From positions 248,001 to 312,000 of the forward strand of contig NW_020194693.1 of the NCBI RefSeq assembly GCF_002865645.1: a stretch of DNA of 64,000 nucleotides, given 5' to 3'. The translations under genes were made by a program, and so were the position numbers. Under the pieces are notes generated by a model that saw only the letters and a program-made list of their open reading frames with translations, was not told the DNA's origin and ran no database searches. Source of the DNA: Hyaloscypha bicolor E. Taxonomy: Eukaryota; Ascomycota; Leotiomycetes; Helotiales; Hyaloscyphaceae. The number at the start of each line of letters is the position of its first letter. The stretch's first letter is position 1. Shown piece after piece: positions 46,901 through 57,738 of this stretch.

Positions 46901-49900
46901 CTAGTCATGCATGGCTACTGACATTCTCACGAGAAATAGAAGATGTTGTTATTAATGGACCGAGTGTTGTTTGGTTGGGAAATGGAGCTGATGGCCCAAA
47001 GCTGCGAAGGTTGCGAAAGACGACCAGAACCAATTGGAAACCAGATTGATATCTTGATCGCAAAGGGATCTGACCGGCAGCTCCCTGTGCGCATTTGGGT
47101 CTCCTGCACTGCCTCCGGTGCACAATCTGCCAGTGGCAACATGAAACGTCCTGATGAATGTTTTCGATTCCAAGCTCGGTTCGAGGACCAGTTCGTCTGA
47201 TTTAGAACGGCCGCAAGCTCCCCTTAGAGCTCTTTACTCCTAGCTTCAAAGAATACTCTTTTGCGCTACGAAATATGAGGTCACAACAGAAAGGCGCAGC
47301 TCAAATCTTGTGACAAAAACGATGAATATTGAGAATCTCGAACTCTCCGTACAAAATTTAAAGACGCCCCTGATCAAAATTTCATGGTAATCGTCAAATT
47401 GAGTAACTTCCCGCTTGGAGAAAGAGTTTCGCCGTGATGGTGGAGCGTGAAAGTGGACGCATGTTGCTCTGTGCATGCAGAGGTTCCGGCGGAGGCTGCA
47501 TTTGATGCTGGTGATCAATCGACCCGTCTTGACGCTACGAGAGCTCCGTCAGCCTTGTGTGGCCAGCTATGCTCCGGGGGATGACCGGGTGGTTTTGCTT
47601 TTTGAGGAGAGTTCCAGGGTCCTTGAGGAGGGGCAAATGTGGCGTCTAGGGAAAGATGTGTGCTTTTGTTTTGTTCCTCACGGGATCCTCAGCTGGGTGT
47701 GCTGCCCGGATTCCCTTGCATGTACCGAGTCGAAAGTCGATGCTGCAGACCCATGCAAGATTCAAATGCAAGATTGGCATTGGAAACAATCGGCTGCAGC
47801 GTTATGCTCCGTTCTCTCGCTGCGCAGAGTTCGGATTCGCTGTGTGGGAGTTTCGAGACCTGGGATCTGGGGTTAAGGTGGTGGATCGACGGCCAGGATG
47901 CCCGTCTCATTCACCCCCATTTTCTCGATTGCGCCGCCCCTTGCGCGAACGTTGCAAACCGGGTCTTTTGGGAATGGGGTAGGTGCTGCGAATCTGACAA
48001 TTGCCGTCCTGTCTTCGGAGGCTTAGGCTCGGATGCTACCGTGCTTTGGCGAGTAGCAAGTACGTGCTTAGCAGAGTAGTTGCTCGCTCGTGATCGTCTG
48101 TGCGGTGATGGATAGGTCTGGGACCATTGCCGTCGGCCTGCCGCGATTCACGCGATTGTTTACTTGATTGAGCAGCGCTGTTCTCCAACAGTGGTCTGGT
48201 GTGGCTTATGCCGCTGCTACGGCAAGAAGTGGTCATCAGGACCGGGGCAGTCGGTCGTGGCGGCGGGAGTTGCAGTCGAAAACGCAAATCATTAACATAA
48301 GACGCAAAGGGCGCAAGAAATGCGACTACGCTGCGTGCGCCGTCGGCGACTCGGCGACCTTCCATTGAATAGCAGAACGGGGTGACGCGCGTTGGATGTA
48401 ATCGATGGGAACACAGTGCTGGCCAGATGTTGATCGGGAGTGGAATTCGAATTTGGAATCCTCATGCTCTGGCATTTGAGCCTCGAGGTTTTGGCGGGCA
48501 GGTCCAGGGCATGTCTGCGCCTTTCTGCCATGGACGTGAGAAACGCATTGAGCGTGGACGGACGCCACGTTGGAGGTTGCATGAAGAGTTGGCCTGGTTT
48601 GGTTGAGCTTCAATATTTGGCATCGAATATATGCAGGTTCCAAGTCACGTGCAGCCATTCCGGGCAAGCAGGGCCCTTGCAGCAGCAGCACTGCAGCAGC
48701 ACCAGACCTCCATTCCTTGCCAACATCGCGGGTCAACCAAAGTTAACAGAACACATGCAGTGAACCTTATTCCCATCCCATCCCAGCGGCGCGCCTCTGT
48801 TGCACAGAAGTTCCGAACACGCACTGCAAATAGCCTCCCTTCTCGATCCCGGCATGTCACTCTCCCCGCCACAGCAGCTCTCAACCACCACCTCTTCCCG
48901 TCGGCCAGCCCACACGTGTGACCGCGCTCCCAATCGCCATCGCTCTACGGACTCTCCAGCATTGCGTCTCTCCACGCCATGCTTCACTTTCGGCCGCCAG
49001 CCAATATTCAATAATGGCGACATATTCTGCCGACTGGGGACGGGCGACTTGGGGCCCGTATGGCGTTGCCCGTGCCTATTCTGACCTCTGCGAAACGGTT
49101 GCTGTCGGCATGGGGGAGTTAATTATATCTTCCTTGAGGGTTGGAAATGACACGGCCATGGTTGCGACGAGAGCTGGCGCAAATCCTCGCTACCTTGGAC
49201 ATATTCGGCCTGCAAGCCGGCGGATCTTCGAGCTCGACCAACGCACTGGGTCGTGCTGACAGGCCTGACTAGGGCTTGACATGGGGCCTGCAGCATCTGG
49301 GACTTTCCGGGTCCAGGCTGCCGTCAGGGGGTCATGACCAAGGCCTGGCAAGGCCCCTCAAGCGGCCAGACGAGCCTCTCAGCGCGCTGGACGATTCGCT
49401 CAAGGGCTCGGCATGAACATGGGAAGCAGTTTGTGGGGTGTCGAGGGGTGCTTGCTCCCAGGATTCGTGAGAATTGAGGCCTGCAACTTTTTTACGTTTC
49501 TCCCAGCCTATATTTGACTTTCTATGGGTAATACCACAGCCAGTGCTGAGGTCTCGAGGAATATGGGTTGCAAGAATTTGAATGCAGTATTGCCACGCTT
49601 CCTCATCTGCAACAACAAGTTGGTGCGGCGTCGAGTCTCGAGACACTGCAATTCGCCGCTGGCTGATCGATTTTCCGGATCTGGAGAAGACTACCGACAG
49701 TCGGGGAGTTTCCCACCGAGGTTCAGCTCTCCAGCGCGACGACATCTCTCCCTGTCCCAATTTGTCGTTTTCTGCATCAGTTTAACATTTAATATGATCT
49801 CACGCACTTCCCCGAGTGCAATTAGCACCTGAGCTACAGCTGAACTCGATTACTGATCGCGATACCTCTGATTATTCAGCCCTCTGTCTTGCAAGCACGC

Positions 49901-52210
49901 GCTTCTGACCACCACTCCAACTCCTGTCTCTACGGGTACCACCAGTCCACGTTGCGTCCTCCGCTCCGCCATTGTCCCAATGTCTCCCAGGCGTTCTTCA
50001 ACGACTAGAAACTGCGGAGGAATTCCAGAGTTGTGCGACACTTGGTTAATGGGACAAGTTAGCTTGTCAACAGTTGGCGGCGCCTGGGTGAGCTGTGTTA
50101 CTCTGGGAACATATCTCCGCGCTAGAGTGACACACAGGAATCTTCGCGGCTGCAGCCTTGCTACCGAATACTGATCCTGTAGGGTGCGGGTGAAGTGTCC
50201 GCGGGCTGCGGCGGACCCATTCCACGGGATCCCTCACCTGCTGCCCTCCCTTCCCGTTGTTGGCCTGCATTTAGAAGCAATCAATTGCCAACGAGAGGAA
50301 CATTCGTCGCTTCTTGCATTGATGGGCACATGCTCTGCTTTGGCGAGCTTGACGCACATTGAAGCCTCTTGAACTTCAGAGGCACACGATCTCGTCGCAA
50401 CGTGCCCCTTAAAATGCCCCTATCTACGCGTCTTCCTGGAGCACGGCAATTGGCGAAGTCTGATACTCCCGGCCGCGATTTTCAACTGCAACTTTGACAG
50501 ATTAGCGCATGGACCGGGGGCTGACTCCGCGGAAGCCTCCCTACCGCCTCCGCATCCACCGCGAGGCGGAGGCGCAGATTCGTCCCGAGAACAGAGTTCA
50601 GTCAGATATCAACTTTGGGCCTTCCCGAGACACGGGGCCGAGCCGTTCCAGCAGCAATTAACATTTAACTCTGGCGCACTTCGCGCTGGAAAACGCTCCG
50701 ACGCAAATTTAAGTTTATTCATGCCCTTGGCCACTGGGGGAAACGATTGGACGACGAGCTGTTGGGCTCCAAGGCGGGCCAGATCCAAGGCCCCTCCTCC
50801 GCCGTCGCCATGGCGTTTTTCTCCCCTGCCTTGGTGCTGGTGTTTTTGCACTCTGCCTCACGCACTCGCTGCTCGCTGCTCGCTGTTCGCACACGGGGGA
50901 CGGCAAGCTCCAAGGACTCGTGCCTCGCCGCCGCCCTTTCCCGAGCCAGACTGTGTGACCTCGCCCACCCCCACGCTGCCGGACAGCTTCATCCTTCCCG
51001 CGCTCTCGCCGGGGGACCGGCTTGAAGCACCTCCCATTAGTAGGTTGGAACAGGGGGACTGTATGCAGCGCTGCTCTCCCCCCATCTCAGATCTGTTTGG
51101 TGCCTCGCAAGATCCCTGATCCATGCCGCCAAATGTCTTTGACCTCTTTTAGCAGATTCTAAGTGCAAATCCCTTTAGCGCTCCGCTAGCAATATTCCTC
51201 CCCCAATTTTGTGACTCTCGTTCGAGGTCCCTCCCGTCAGAAGCCCCGAAGGCCCCCTGCAAGAGGGGTGCCAGGAAGCAGGTTCGATCGATGCAGCCAA
51301 TGCACCTGGATCTACCGAGTCTCGATTTCCGACGTGCGAGAGCATTGCAAGTGTCTTTATGGAGAGGCCACCAACTGGCGCCAGTCCCCGGCTCTATTGG
51401 TGTTTTCATCATCTACACTGTCTCTCAAATCGATACCCTTCTGACAGACCCCGGTCGGCACACCCTTGTCGCCTTTTGCAAGTACTGGCACTCAGCTCTT
51501 TAGTGTCGTTTTCATTGAAAGTCTTCAATATACTCTGCGTGCAGTCTGTTAGGGAGTCTCCTCGCTCAGTAGAGTGCCAGTATGGGAGCAGCACAACTTG
51601 TCCAGCAGCCTTGTCTGTTTCATGGCCATGCGTCGATGTCCGTGGCTTGCTATTGGTACAGTCTCAGCCCCAGTCAACGTGGGATGCGGGCCATCACCTT
51701 GACTACCGCAGATATGGGGTGGGGGGGCTGAGGTAGGTTGATCTGGTATATGAATACATCTCGGGAGCCATCTTTGTGGGATCTTGGATCAATACCGAAC
51801 GATTGGCACCCCTCCATTTTCCATCCCAGTTGCACATCAACTCAGCCCAAATCTTTCATGACCTTCCACTAATACAACAAACACCTTTGATCTTCGACTT
51901 TGTGAACATACCGCAACATACCGCAACTTGACTGCCTCAACTGCTTCTGGTCATCCACGAGCCTCGTTTTTTTCGGTGGACATTTGCTTTGCTTTCTGCA
52001 TCAGCACTCCTTCCGCGCCGTTCTTCCCTCTATTGATTTACACGCGGACTTTCAAAAACGACTCTTCCAAAACCACCAACCTCCGAAAGTCTTGCGTCTA
52101 CGCAAGACAATACCGGCACGCTGGCAGTAACAGCACAGGCACCAGGCCAGGCCTGGGGACGCTGGTCCGAGCAGAATACTCATCAGCAGCCGATCGAGAC
52201 TTTCTACACG
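40901..52210. other. 11-kb gene-poor region upstream of the zinc-finger gene
   Basis: No convincing protein gene, tRNA or transposon is seen over 11 kb. Frames of 100-230 codons occur (for example 43725-44423 plus and 43231-43626 minus), but they lack an ATG start, family motifs or natural composition. Base composition looks ordinary, without the AT-rich look of RIP-mutated DNA. The region may hold a long promoter and leader of the AZF1-type gene, plus noncoding transcripts. Confidence 0.45.
45455..45832 (+). CDS. Weak candidate for a hypothetical protein
   Basis: A 125-codon ATG frame of fairly normal composition, opening MYTISVGSKRPFNELRRRPI and containing EITHEDIRYEIMIHG. No signal peptide, membrane helix or family motif is recognised. 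It stands alone in gene-poor DNA. It may be a lineage-specific gene, an exon of a larger gene, or chance. Confidence 0.2.
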   Translation: MYTISVGSKRPFNELRRRPICLYQYGEAEFYVISPVEITHEDIRYEIMIHGCRPLEGKSRVKSGPKNLFCQGWKAVCFESVLFPKHITPQCFVCTILSVWLGTSTTWEQRADQVWNAVELQGCSL

Positions 52211-54055
52211 ATGGACATCTCCGGCCTCGTTCAATCCTACGATTCGAGAGCGGCTTCTTCTGCAGCTCTTACACGAGCAATCATGGCCCCTCATTACATT
52301 CCGGTCCATGCATTCAGCGGAGCACCACCGAACAACATGGTAGTGGCTCATCCACAAATGCAGCAAAACAACCCATTCACCTTCGGTCCGTATAGTGGAG
52401 CTGGCCAGAACGGAGTCATTCCAGCTTTTGCGAACAACTACATCCAGCAGCGACCTCTGCCTCGTCTGACACAGCCTGATACTTCGTACGCTCGCAACCC
52501 TCGACAAGGCTACATCGAAGAACATCACAGCCAAAGTCCACCTATCAAGTCAGAACCTCAGTGGAACGGCTCAGTCAACTCGCCTTCATTCCCGTCCGCC
52601 AACACCAAAACCGTAACCACGACTACCCCCATCACCGGTAGTAACGACGTCAATTTCGGAACGGAAGTTGACACTCTCATGAAAGCTATTCAAGCCAAAA
52701 CCCAAAGCACAACACCACAGAAACCTTCATCTGCAGATCAGAGTAGACCTGTGGTAGGTGTCTCCCGTACCCCTCCTTACGTGGAGGCTTCTTCTCAAGC
52801 CAGAGCGTATGGTTCTGGAGACTCGAGTCAATACAAGCTCACGCAGAAGGATGTTCAGGAAGAAGCGAGCCCTAAGGGTGGCAAGAAACGGTATCAATGT
52901 ACAATCGAGAATTGCACCAAGAGTTTCTATCAGAAGACGCATCTCGATATTCATGAGCGAGCCCATACCGGAGTCAAGCCATACGTGAGTAACCTGCTCC
53001 GACTTTCCATGCTACAATTTTGTCTCTAATCCTCTATTCTAGCCATGCAAAGAACCTGGATGTGGTCGCAGCTTCTCCCAGCTTGGAAATCTGAAGGTAA
53101 ATGCAAAATCCAGATTCCCCAGCACGATCTCGACTAACGGAAAACTCTAGACGCACGAACGACGGCACACTGGAGAACGTCCATACCATTGCGAGATCTG
53201 TGGGAAGAGATTCGCGCAACGCGGGAACGTCCGCGCCCACAAGATCGTCCACGATCAATCCAAGCCGTACCTCTGTCGTCTCGATGACTGCGGCAAGCAA
53301 TTTACGCAGCTCGGCAATCTCAAAGTAAGCCTCTACTCTCAAGTCATGTCGTTTTCGTTTCCCCTGAAAAGTTGCTTGTGGTGTACTCCACCGATGTTTC
53401 AACTTTTTGAGCCCCTGATTGTCAATATAGTTGCTTTTCTCCCGTTCCAGTCTCAACCCCTCAACCCAGCCACACTCAGCCCCTCGTCAAGCATGAACAT
53501 GTTCTCCCTCTCCTATCATCTCCCATCTCCACACCTTGACACGATTCGACGAGAAGGGAAAGCTGACGATGTTTCACATAGTCCCACCAAAACAAATTCC
53601 ACATCGCCACCATCCGCGCTCTGACGACCAAGTTCGCCTCCATCAAGGACGGAGACATCGTCCATGCAGCCGACAAGGAGCTGTGGGAGTACTTTGCCAA
53701 CCTGTACAAGAACAGCAACAAGGGGATCAAGGGTCGCGGCAAGGACCGCAAGGTTGGCTCTAACTCCATGGCTTCAAGCTCCGGGATGAGAAGTATGTGT
53801 TCAAGAGGTGGATACGGCATGGCTGGTGCTGGCAGGGGGAATATGATGGGCTCTGCATCGGTTGGTGCGCATGCTTCTGGAAGAGGAGAAGGTGGACAGT
53901 ACGAGATGTTCGACGTTGACGAGGAGAGCCAGTCCGGCCACAGCGGAAGCGGTGGTGCGAGTTCAGTCGGCACCTGCTACGACGATGCGCCATCAGATGG
54001 ATTCGAAGACGCTGGACGAAGCGGCGACTTGGCGTTTGGAGACAGGATGTACTGA
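52211..54055 (+). CDS. azf1: C2H2 zinc-finger transcription factor, Azf1 type
   Basis: Nuclear DNA-binding regulator; yeast Azf1 controls growth and cell-wall genes according to carbon source. Exons 52211-52984, 53043-53096, 53151-53324 and 53582-54055 join in frame to 491 residues. Four C2H2 fingers occupy about residues 230-340: [33 protein letters not shown] and [12 protein letters not shown]. The last finger runs into [18 protein letters not shown] and [20 protein letters not shown], the block that continues the last finger in yeast Azf1. The N-terminal half is Gln/Ser/Pro-rich, likely an activation region. The third intron is long (257 nt). The frame stays open upstream of the chosen ATG to about 52035 with natural-looking residues (PGQAWGRWSEQNTHQQPIE), so a spliced upstream first exon is likely. 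Confidence 0.9.
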
Positions 54056-56538
54056 TGAGTACGTCGTGGTGTCGAGATGAGGGAGGGGGGGTGGATTGTG
54101 GGAAAACAGAACACGACGCCGCCCGAGAGAACCAAGAGAAGAGGTGCGATTTACGACTGTTGATGAGGAATGAGCTACGACGAAGCAAGGCCAGACTTCA
54201 GGCTTCTAGGCCAGAGAAGGAACCAGGTGTATTATTATTACGAGGATGAAAATGACAGCAGAAAGAAGAGCAAGTACGGTATATAGACGGCGCGGTGGTG
54301 TTGATAGAAGGCTTTTGGGATGACACGGCACTCTACGGAACGGATTGGCAAGGGATGGGCAGGATATCGTCGAGGCATTTGTTGTTGCGTGGTGGTGTGG
54401 CTGCTTTTCCATTTCACATCATTCTCCTTTTCGTCATCATTGCGCGCGCACTGCATTATTTATCATAGCACAGCCATACTCGCTCTTCAGAGATGGACTT
54501 AAGTCGACACATGTCGCATCCTGTATTTCATTCTCCTTCTCTTTCCTTCTCTTACTTGCGCTTTGAATTTTTCTTTATTGGTATGCGACTTTATTTATGG
54601 GAGGACCTTCTCGAAAGGCTTTTTGATCGAAAGATATCATGTTGTTGTATCTATCAAACTGAGCACAGGGGCTGACTGGGTTGGGAGGATCACGTGCTCA
54701 AAGACTTATATCGCATTTAACCATCTGCGAAGATGATGCATTTAGAGGTAGCTTGCTGCCTCGTTTTCTGCGTTTTCTGCCTTTGGTTCGGGGGTTCGGA
54801 ATTTTTGCACAGGCGAAGCAAGTATATTTAGCATCACAAGGCTTTGTGCACATATATCACGAGGGGATGAAGAGCTAGTGCAGCTGTTCTAGCAGTATAG
54901 TTAGACGAGAGAAGAATATATTATTATTTATCACATTGTTCTGTCTGCGAGTCTTGAGTGCTAGGAAAGCTTTGTGTTGGTGTTGACTGTTAACTCAAGA
55001 ACCCCTTGCTTGACGTTGCTTGAAGTTATTACGTTTGAACCAGGGTGGCGAGCGTGGATAGGGGTTACAGGGAGGTGCCGTCGCCTAACTTGACAGGAGT
55101 GACAGGCCTCCCTGCAGGCCCCATGTCAGCGTCGTCTCATCGCAGCCCCAGGGCAAAAATCCCCGTAAGTGTACAAACCCCACAATCCACCCCGGCGGTG
55201 CTTATCTAGGCTATCGCCGCCATGCGCTGTCATGGAATTCGATTGCCTGGGTATGGACTCTATCTACGGAATCTCCGACAATCTAGCGCGTGGAAAGCGA
55301 GGCGCATACCCCTCGATTGACGCCCAACCGCAACTGTATCTGCTCCGGATCTTGCTCCTCACCGTCGGCTTGCTCCGGCGAGCCGACGAGGAGTCTATCT
55401 CACGACCGGCTGCAAAGAGGGTGTGCTGGGCTGCGGGACATCCACTGGACGGGACACGCAGGCGATTACGGAGTAGATCACGTACGAAGAATTCGGTTCA
55501 GGCCGTGGTGCGCCGCGTCTGGGGAGGATATCCCGCGTTTCGCTAAATTCTGCCCAGCACAGCTTTCACACCGGTCGGCGAGCGAGCGAACGAGCGATGC
55601 AACACGCTCCCTCCGAGCTGCCCTTTCCAGTGTTTTGCAATTCTCGCACAGTAAATCGCGCACTGAAATTCTCTCGGTGCAGAAGCAGCGTTGTACAGCG
55701 CTAGGTAATAAGGGTTTCTTGAGGTGTTTCGACCGCCTGTGGTTGTGTTGATGGGGGAGGGAAGATACCGATATTTGCTGGTCGGTGTGTCCCGGACTCC
55801 CGGGGCTTCACCGCTGGAGGCGGATAGCTCTGGATATTCAATCTCGGATCCTGGGGCCTGCCGATTCTCGAAGCCTTTCAGTTAGCAGGGCCGAAATGGG
55901 ATACGATTTGATGGGGTCGGGATCCGCTGTATTCGGCATCGTCAAGTGAGCTGTGGGCTATTTTGATTTGATGTCGCTCAGACTGCCGTCTTCCGTCCGT
56001 GGCAAACCTTTGTCGTGTCCCAGGTTGAATACGGAGGTATGTCAAACTGGATCGCCAGAGAGTATTCCCCGTGTTGCACAGAATGCGTGCTCGTGTACGC
56101 CTGCATGAGGCACTGAAAACTCAATTGGATGGAGGGCGCTTCTATGGTATCTGTTGGTTCGTGGAGGTGCAGGTCGGCGATGTCTTGGTGGTGGTGGTGC
56201 AGCAGAGAGTGAGGCGTCAGGTGGGGTTCTTGACACCATCCCTGCGAAGATCAATGCAAGGTTGTTCCTAGTATCACGTGCAAGGATGACTCGTGTTTCG
56301 TCTGCTCGAGAGCCACATAAGGCGTGCATTGGTTCTCCTGAGCCTCCTCAATTATCGTCGCTTTGACCTGGCGACCCGAGAATATCGTCGAACGGAGCCA
56401 GATTTGCGAGATCTGACAACGGCGGAAGATCGGAATGGGTGGTGGAGGTCCGGAGCTGAGGATGCGCATAATAGGAGTAGCCGCCGTGCGACCGGCAATG
56501 CTCTCGTATGGTGTGACGATTTCACAATAATGGGTGAT
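54056..56538. other. Intergenic region, no gene seen
   Basis: 2.5 kb between the zinc-finger gene and URM1. Short frames only; no repeat or RNA gene is recognised. The stretch just after the zinc-finger gene is probably its 3' UTR. Confidence 0.5.
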
Positions 56539-57231
56539 TCAGCCCCCGTGAAGCGTCGAAACAAAGAGGATATTGTCGTTGGGTTGCAGGGCGTATGAGG
56601 CTTCGCCTTCGAGTTCCCAGTCGGCGTCGTTGATGAGCACCAGGATTCCCGGGCGACTGGATGCATACACGAGTTGTCAGTGAGTTCGGTCTGAGGTGTT
56701 GTGTTTGCCCATGTTGGAGCTGCGAGCAGAGGGTGGGATTTCGCAGGAAACGGTGAATAGAGCAGCAAGCTGGGGCAGGCTTGCTCGAGATGCAGAACTA
56801 CCCTGCCAAGCTGACGTGCTGCAGATCATTGATGCAGATTGATTGAATGACTGCTCGAGATGATGAAATGTGGAAGGGACTGATTTGACGAGGGAGAAAT
56901 GTTGAGAAGCGGTGAAGACCAATCTGAAGACGAGACCTTAACGGGAGGAATATAGGGCTTACACGTGACCATCCAAGACAAACATCTCCTTCCTGTTATC
57001 TTTCATGGCCTCGTCGCAGAGATAATCGACAAGCCAGCCAACGGTGACTGCATCTCCCTTGCTGTCTTTCGCAGGGACCGAGAGCCTGTGCTTGCGTTCG
57101 CCTGAGAAGAGCATCTCCAGGCCTCCGCTAGATCGCCTGTGTTAGCCCATGTTCCCCCACAGCGCTTCTGGGATGCGATTGGGGTCTTACGTGAATTCCA
57201 CGATGATGGGGATGGTCTCCTCGGATGCCAT
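56539..57231 (-). CDS. urm1: Urm1, ubiquitin-related modifier and sulfur carrier
   Basis: Beta-grasp protein with two jobs: as a C-terminal thiocarboxylate it donates sulfur for 2-thiolation of tRNA wobble uridine, and it can be conjugated to proteins (urmylation). Minus-strand exons 57231-57191, 57127-56963 and 56656-56539 join in frame to 107 residues; the family is 99-110. Landmarks: [49 protein letters not shown] and the essential C-terminal Gly-Gly in [10 protein letters not shown]. The donor of the second intron is taken inside CACGT to restore HVRPG. That intron is 306 nt, several times longer than its neighbours. The gene is divergent from ELP2. Confidence 0.96.
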
Positions 57232-57738
57232 GATAACGGTTTTGATTGCCGGTGAGCAGTTGAGATGAGGGGGCGGCCCCGTTTGAAGCGTTTGAAAGAG
57301 TTGAAGAAAGAAGGCATGTCGTTGCCAGGAAAGAGAAATTTTGGTCAGAGCCTCGCTTAGCCTGATCTGCAGCAACTTGCTCTTTCCTGCCGCAGTATTT
57401 ATTTTGCTGTAAAAACTGGGGGGATTACTAAGAAATTATCTGTCTCCTATTGAGCCCTCTGAGAATATGTAGAAACGACTTGAAAGGGTACAATAACTGC
57501 GTTTTGGAAGAAATCATCACCATGGCATCTGCAATGCCGGGATTCATGGTCCTTTAAATTTAGCGAAAGTTTTGCTGCACGAAGATGATGAATACCGACA
57601 ACATCAAAAGAGTTCAGCCTCAACCAGTTGACCATCCTGAGAGCAGTTATTCGCAAATGTCGGACAAGGACTTTGCTCGATGACCTTCTCAACTGTCGAC
57701 CTCTATTTCCGTACCGAGCCTCGTCTGATGAGCCAAAA
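57232..57738. promoter_or_regulatory. Shared URM1-ELP2 divergent promoter region
   Basis: 507 bases separate the two starts, enough for a bidirectional promoter. I could not name a specific factor site. The pairing suggests co-expression, which is an inference. Confidence 0.4.
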
